From: Planctomycetota bacterium
GTDB taxonomy: Bacteria > Planctomycetota > UBA1135
DNA: 9,315 nucleotides
Assembly: GCA_003501525.1 (NCBI GenBank)
Contig: DNPI01000158.1
Span: forward strand, 1-9,315
Direction of reading: 5' to 3'
In this document: piece after piece, positions 5,561 through 9,315 of the stretch
Layout of the letters: every line of letters begins with the position of its first letter
Numbering within the stretch: position 1 is the stretch's first letter
Translations under genes and position numbers: made by a program
The notes under the pieces: model-generated
Database searches by the model: none
What the model saw: only the letters and a program-made list of their open reading frames with translations
Told to the model about the DNA's origin: nothing

Positions 5561-7281
5561 ATCGAGATAAAGTGCATCACACTCATGGGGCCCGAGCTGA
5601 CCTCTGGATTCTTGCTGGCCTTGCGGCATTAGTTGGTGTAGCCAGTTCTGGCGTTGCGGTAGTGCTTCGTGGTGGAGTGCATCGCCTCTTTGATGCTTTG
5701 AGCCCGATGCGGGATTTCCCTTTGGGCTTCTTGTTACCTGCAGTTGGAGCTTTTGTTTCTGTTTGGGTAATCCGGGTTGGATTCAAAGAAAGAGGGGGGC
5801 ATGGGATGTCCTCGGTGCTCGAAGCGGTAACTAGTAAAGGAGGGTTTTTGCCTCGCAAGTCAATCATTAGCCGCTTAGTCGGTTCATTAGTCAATGTGGC
5901 AAGTGGAGGCTCAGCTGGTTTGGAAGGTCCCACAGCATTCAGCGCTGCGGCGGTTGGTAGTGCTGTAGGCGGTGTCGCCCGCGTTGCCCAGAGGCAGCGA
6001 ACTCTTCTGTTGGCATGTGGAGTTGCAGGCGGCATCGGAGCGATATTTAACGCTCCGCTTACTGGACTTATTTTTGCAGGTGAAGTCGTTTTGGCGGAAT
6101 GGACACTCGTTTCTGTAATCCCCTTGGCGCTTAGTGCAATTGTTGCGACTGAAATTGGAAGAGCGGTTCTCGGCTCAGAAGGCGCTTTTGTTGCAGGAAC
6201 CTATGAATGGGGGAGTACTGATTTAGGTTGGAGCGTATTACTCGGTGCCCTGTGCGGTTTACTTTCAGTGGCTTTGGTGCGCACTATTTTCAAGGTTGAA
6301 TCCATAGCCCGCGTAAACGATAAGCGTGGGGCCCTGAGCATGTGTTTCGTGGCGGCTTTCGGAGGGTTAGTGGTCGGTTTAATTGGTCTCGCATCTCCTT
6401 CTGCTATTGGCGAGGGCTATGGGGTTGTAAAGCAGGCTCTGTCTGGTTTGAATGCCACTGGGCCCTGGGTCCTTTTGGGGATGTTGGCTGCAAAGTTTTT
6501 TGCAACGGCGGCTACTTTAGGGACCAGAGCTCCCGGTGGGATTTTTGCGCCCTCTTTGGTGCTTGGAGCAATTCTTGGTCAAGGGTTTGGAACTTTTTTG
6601 AGTGGATGGGGTGACTGGGCTGCGGACCCAGGGTTTTTTGCTCTTCTTGCTATGGCGGGGTGCGTTGCTGGTGCCATGCAAGCTCCGTTCACGGGTATTT
6701 TTCTAGTGCTCGAGACAGCCGATGGATGGGACCAAGTCCTTCCACTTGTTCTTGTCTCAGCGATTAGCGCTCTAGTCTCAAGGAGTTTCTTGCGCCATTC
6801 TTTCTACACGTGGAATCTGGCAGAAGAGGGCCGCCTTTTGAGGCCTGGTACCGATCGGCGCATTTTGGCAGATTTTCAGGTCACGGAAATTTTAGATTCT
6901 GATGCTCCATCAATCTCTGAGGGTGCCACGCTCGAGGATTTGGCGGCTCTTTTGCCAAAAACTCGTCGCAATCATTTTGCTGTTTTGGATTCCAGCAATA
7001 GGTTGTTAGGGATGTTGGACATTACAACGTTGCGGGGAATCATTCTCGACCCGGACCTTCGAAGGCTGACTCCAGTAGAAGCGGCAATGGAGTCCGAAAT
7101 CCCACGTATTGGAGAGAGTGAAAGTTTGCAGTCAGCTTTGGGATTGTTTGAAGAATCCGGCTCTTGGGTGTTGCCCGTTGTGAAGGATGACGGTTCCTTC
7201 TTAGGAATGGTTTCTAAATCAACGCTTTTTGACCGTTATCGCCGCGAACTTATTGTCCAAACGGCACCACGGGCGGAGTAG
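5557..7281 (+). CDS. CLC-family chloride channel/transporter with CBS domains
   Basis: A 574-residue inner-membrane anion channel or Cl-/H+ exchanger. About residues 15-412 form the multi-helix CLC core, with GGHGMSSVLEAV (80-91, the GSGIP region), GGSAGLEGP (117-125, gating Glu123), NAPLTGLIFAGEV (165-177), GTRAPGGIFAPSLVLG (322-337) and SFYTW (Tyr417, where the pore tyrosine is expected). Residues about 440-565 form a CBS pair (VTEILDSDAPSISEGATLEDL and MESEIPRIGESESLQSALGLF), probably a nucleotide-sensing gate. By hand alignment to E. coli ClcA, the internal proton glutamate Glu203 is Val177, Ser107 is His82 and the GSGIP proline is Ser85. The first two are common in bacterial CBS-type CLCs as far as I recall, so channel-like or altered coupling is possible but unproven. 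It is translationally coupled to the HTH-EIIA gene. Its last 32 bp overlap mqnC on the other strand. Confidence 0.93.
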   Translation: MNRDKVHHTHGARADLWILAGLAALVGVASSGVAVVLRGGVHRLFDALSPMRDFPLGFLLPAVGAFVSVWVIRVGFKERGGHGMSSVLEAVTSKGGFLPRKSIISRLVGSLVNVASGGSAGLEGPTAFSAAAVGSAVGGVARVAQRQRTLLLACGVAGGIGAIFNAPLTGLIFAGEVVLAEWTLVSVIPLALSAIVATEIGRAVLGSEGAFVAGTYEWGSTDLGWSVLLGALCGLLSVALVRTIFKVESIARVNDKRGALSMCFVAAFGGLVVGLIGLASPSAIGEGYGVVKQALSGLNATGPWVLLGMLAAKFFATAATLGTRAPGGIFAPSLVLGAILGQGFGTFLSGWGDWAADPGFFALLAMAGCVAGAMQAPFTGIFLVLETADGWDQVLPLVLVSAISALVSRSFLRHSFYTWNLAEEGRLLRPGTDRRILADFQVTEILDSDAPSISEGATLEDLAALLPKTRRNHFAVLDSSNRLLGMLDITTLRGIILDPDLRRLTPVEAAMESEIPRIGESESLQSALGLFEESGSWVLPVVKDDGSFLGMVSKSTLFDRYRRELIVQTAPRAE

Positions 7282-8413
7282 AAAGTGTTGTCTCTTTTTG
7301 ATCGACATGTGGTGTTAAACCTCGCACATCGATGATTTCGTAGCGCTGATTGCGTTGTCTCGGAGTGAATCCTGCTTCTCTAATTTTTGTTTCCATGTCT
7401 TGAAGTGCGACTAATTCCGAGCACCCAGCGGCTGAGACAACATTTTCTTCCAGCATCGCGCTCCCAAAATCGTTGACCCCCATTCGTAGAGAGAGTGCTG
7501 CCGCTTCGGATCCTTGAGTGACGAAGCTGGCTTGAAGATTGTTGAAGTTGTCCAGGAAGATACGGGCGATTGCGGTTGTGCGCAGATATTCCACGTGGGT
7601 GGATTTCTTCCAGCCCTCTGCCGCAAGTTTTTCGCCCAGCGGGTTCCCTCCTGGCTGGAAAGTCCAGTCAATAAAGGCAGTAAATCCTCCTGTGCGATCT
7701 TGAAGAGCACGGAGTTGGCTGAGATGCTCGACTCTTTCTTCAATGGTTTCAACGTGGCCGAACATCATGGTGGCCGTAGTTTTCATCCCCAACTGATGAG
7801 CTTCTTCTGTGATTTTTAGCCACTCTGTGCTTTTAGTTTTACGGGGGGCTATAAGTTCCCGCACCCTATCTACTAGTATTTCTGCTCCGCCTCCAGGCAT
7901 TGAGTCCATTCCAGCAAGCTGCAGCTTCTCTAGAACTTCCTGAGTTGTAATCTTGGAGACGCGCGATAAATGTTCGATTTCAGGTGGAGACATGGCATGG
8001 AGATGGAGATCCGGCCATCTGGATTTAATATCACCTAAAAGATTTTCGAACCATTCGACTCCAAGCTCGGGGTGATGTCCGCCTTGCATCAGAATCTGCA
8101 CTCCACCGACATCAACGGTTTCTTGAATCTTCGCATATATGGTTTCTCTATCCAGAAGCCATGCTTTTGCTTCATCCCCTGGCTTGGCGTAAAAAGCACA
8201 AAACCCGCAGTCAGTCACACAAACATTTGTTGGATTCAGATTGCGGTCGATAATGTAAGTAACAATGTTTTCGGGGTGTTTGCGCCGTCGAATTTCATCG
8301 GCTAGGGTTGCCAAGAGCGACAATTCGGCCTCTTTGTGCAATCGAACGGCTTCCTTCGGGGTGAGCCTCTCTCCAGCCCAAACTTTGGCAATAGATTCTT
8401 CGAGGGGGTTCAT
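7250..8413 (-). CDS. mqnC: Cyclic dehypoxanthinyl futalosine synthase (radical SAM)
   Basis: A radical SAM enzyme that cyclises dehypoxanthine futalosine, the step after nucleobase removal in the futalosine menaquinone pathway. The 387 residues are complete. The CX3CX2C motif is Cys65-Cys69-Cys72 (VCVTDCGFC), followed by AFYAKPGD. MqnC-specific stretches are VGGVQILMQGGHHPEL, LHLHAMSPPEIEHL, MDSMPGGGAEILVDRVRELIAP, TTATMMFGHVETIEERVEHL, GGFTAFIDWTFQPGGNPLG, NLQASFVTQG and NDFGSAMLEENVVSAAG. The N-terminal region (AGERLTPKEAVRLH) mirrors that of MqnE, as expected for paralogues. The start is ATG at 8413, without a clear Shine-Dalgarno, 27 bp after the stop of the TPR gene. A tail of about 20 residues follows the last conserved block (RQRNQRYEII), and its final codons run into the clc gene on the opposite strand. 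Confidence 0.95.
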   Translation of the reverse strand: MNPLEESIAKVWAGERLTPKEAVRLHKEAELSLLATLADEIRRRKHPENIVTYIIDRNLNPTNVCVTDCGFCAFYAKPGDEAKAWLLDRETIYAKIQETVDVGGVQILMQGGHHPELGVEWFENLLGDIKSRWPDLHLHAMSPPEIEHLSRVSKITTQEVLEKLQLAGMDSMPGGGAEILVDRVRELIAPRKTKSTEWLKITEEAHQLGMKTTATMMFGHVETIEERVEHLSQLRALQDRTGGFTAFIDWTFQPGGNPLGEKLAAEGWKKSTHVEYLRTTAIARIFLDNFNNLQASFVTQGSEAAALSLRMGVNDFGSAMLEENVVSAAGCSELVALQDMETKIREAGFTPRQRNQRYEIIDVRGLTPHVDQKETTLSTPPVVPFGQ

Positions 8414-8440
8414 GAGTGTGCAGTGTAGAGGTCGCTCGTT

Positions 8441-9315
8441 TTAAGGTTGTTTCGTCTGTATGTTGCGCATTTGTTCTTCAAGCTGTGCGACAGTTTTTGC
8501 TAATTGACCTCGATATGGCGCTGAAGGAACTAAGGCTAAGTGAGCTTCGAGCGTGCGGATTGCAGAGTGCATTTTCCCTAGTGTGCCTTGTACTTCTGCT
8601 AAGCCTCGAGCGAACTCGAAATTTTCCGGGTTGATAGAAAAAGTGTGCTCGAAGTGCGGGAGTGCTTCTTCATACTTACCAAGAAAGGCCAAGGATGCTC
8701 CTAAGCCATACCGGGCGCCGTGGAGAAGGGGCTGTAATTCAATGGCTTGGGAATAATGGCTGAGCGACTCTTTCCACATCTTTTCTGCTTGGTCTTGCAG
8801 TAGAGGGTCGCTCTCATGGATTGCTCTGCGGCCAACATCTTCTCCGCGAGATAAGAGAACCGCCCCTAGTCCTTGGTGCGCTTCAGCTGAATAGGGATAC
8901 CCGCCTCCGTCAGGATCGTGGAGGATTTTTCGAAAGACGAGTTCGGCTGTTTTTAAATCTCCTCCTATTAGAAGCGCATTACCTAGGCCGACATTCCCTC
9001 GTTCGCGATCGAGAGCAGTTACTAGCCATTTGTCAGGGTTGACTTCTAAGCTCTCTTCATAGATTCCTAGTGCCTTTTCACAGAGCTGCAAACGTTCGGG
9101 GTTTCCCTCGGGTAGGTCTTGTGCTTTATCCAACAGCATTCGCCCGTACTCCAGTCGCGGGGTCATCGTATTTGGAGAAACTTCCATGGCCCACGAATAA
9201 AGAGTCTCTTCATTCTTCCATTTACTTGCCCCTAGAAAGGAGGAGGTTGCCAAGAGAACAATTATTGGACCGAAAATAAGGCGGTGCCATTTCGTCGAGA
9301 GTTGAGCCGCAGCGG
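8441..9315 (-). CDS. C-terminal part of a membrane-anchored TPR protein, cut by window edge
   Basis: The frame is open to the right edge, so the TTG at 9253 is internal; about 291 residues are visible. The first 20 or so encoded residues end in a hydrophobic segment (LIFGPIIVLLATSSFLGA), probably the last transmembrane helix. It is followed by KWKNEETLYSWAMEVSPNT and several tetratricopeptide-like helical repeats. The clearest units include RGNVGLGNALLIGGDLKTAE, LHGARYGLGASLAFLGKYEE with ALPHFEHTFSINPEN, and FARGLAEVQGTLGKMHSAIR with TLEAHLALVPSAP. The C-terminal end QLEEQMRNIQTKQP may form a short helix. A membrane helix leading into a 'W.NEETL...A...SP' segment and then TPRs recalls bacterial polytopic proteins resembling TMTC or GT39-like glycosyltransferases, but the catalytic part would lie outside the window. 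The role is unknown. It may be cotranscribed with mqnC (27-bp gap). Confidence 0.78.
   Translation of the reverse strand, partial: AAAQLSTKWHRLIFGPIIVLLATSSFLGASKWKNEETLYSWAMEVSPNTMTPRLEYGRMLLDKAQDLPEGNPERLQLCEKALGIYEESLEVNPDKWLVTALDRERGNVGLGNALLIGGDLKTAELVFRKILHDPDGGGYPYSAEAHQGLGAVLLSRGEDVGRRAIHESDPLLQDQAEKMWKESLSHYSQAIELQPLLHGARYGLGASLAFLGKYEEALPHFEHTFSINPENFEFARGLAEVQGTLGKMHSAIRTLEAHLALVPSAPYRGQLAKTVAQLEEQMRNIQTKQP

Noticed and set aside
5583..6035. 150-codon open frame on the - strand inside the CLC gene
   Set aside because: The translation is rich in Pro, Thr, Ala and Arg, as expected from reading antisense to a Gly/Ala/Val-rich membrane protein; the + strand frame has all CLC motifs.
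7240..7300. Bidirectional terminator at the clc/mqnC junction
   Set aside because: No GC-rich inverted repeat followed by a T run could be found by eye.
3740..8413. CofG/CofH (F420) or ThiH identity for the two radical SAM genes
   Set aside because: Both carry the PGGGAEI block and the distinct MqnE or MqnC signatures, and MqnA is encoded right beside one of them.
1..9315. Mobile element, prophage, CRISPR, defence or anti-phage system
   Set aside because: There are no transposase, integrase, Cas or toxin-antitoxin features, no terminal repeats and no obvious composition break. The EEP nuclease and HTH protein have housekeeping-type contexts.

Overview
The window is a dense, ordinary-looking bacterial chromosomal segment of mid GC content. 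It holds eight protein genes and essentially no empty DNA: the largest intergenic gap is 39 bp. No tRNA, rRNA, CRISPR array, insertion sequence or long repeat was seen. The organism has a lipoprotein export signal, makes menaquinone by the futalosine route (MqnA, MqnE, MqnC), and has a bacterial-type prolyl-tRNA synthetase with an editing insertion. From recall of similar proteins, the secreted nuclease, the HTH-EIIA protein and the TPR membrane protein feel closest to Planctomycetota. Other futalosine-using lineages such as deltaproteobacterial groups remain possible, and this placement is an impression, not a search result.

Left block (+ strand, 1-2969): the 3' part of proS runs in from the left edge. 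It is followed with overlapping stop/start codons by a small OB-fold lipoprotein, which overlaps by 4 nt a secreted endonuclease/exonuclease/phosphatase (EEP) family enzyme. This looks like one transcription unit. The OB and EEP genes look like a two-gene version of the OB-plus-EEP layout found within single extracellular nucleases.

Middle block (- strand, 2966-4849): mqnE (aminofutalosine synthase) and mqnA (chorismate dehydratase) lie in tandem. They encode the first two steps of the futalosine pathway. mqnA meets the nuclease gene tail to tail with interlocked stop codons.

Right block: divergent from mqnE across only 39 bp is a + strand pair (4889-7281). The first gene encodes an HTH DNA-binding domain fused to a PTS EIIA (fructose/nitrogen type) domain. 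The second encodes a CLC chloride channel/transporter with C-terminal CBS domains. The clc gene ends inside the 3' end of mqnC (- strand, 7250-8413), which encodes the cyclisation enzyme acting later in the same menaquinone pathway. Upstream of mqnC on its strand is the C-terminal part of a membrane-anchored TPR protein that runs off the right edge.

The menaquinone genes are therefore split into two - strand groups by a two-gene + strand insert that looks like a phosphorylation-responsive regulator plus an anion transporter. That arrangement and the shared 39-bp divergent region are the points most worth a second look. Nothing in the window clearly amounts to a wholly new system.
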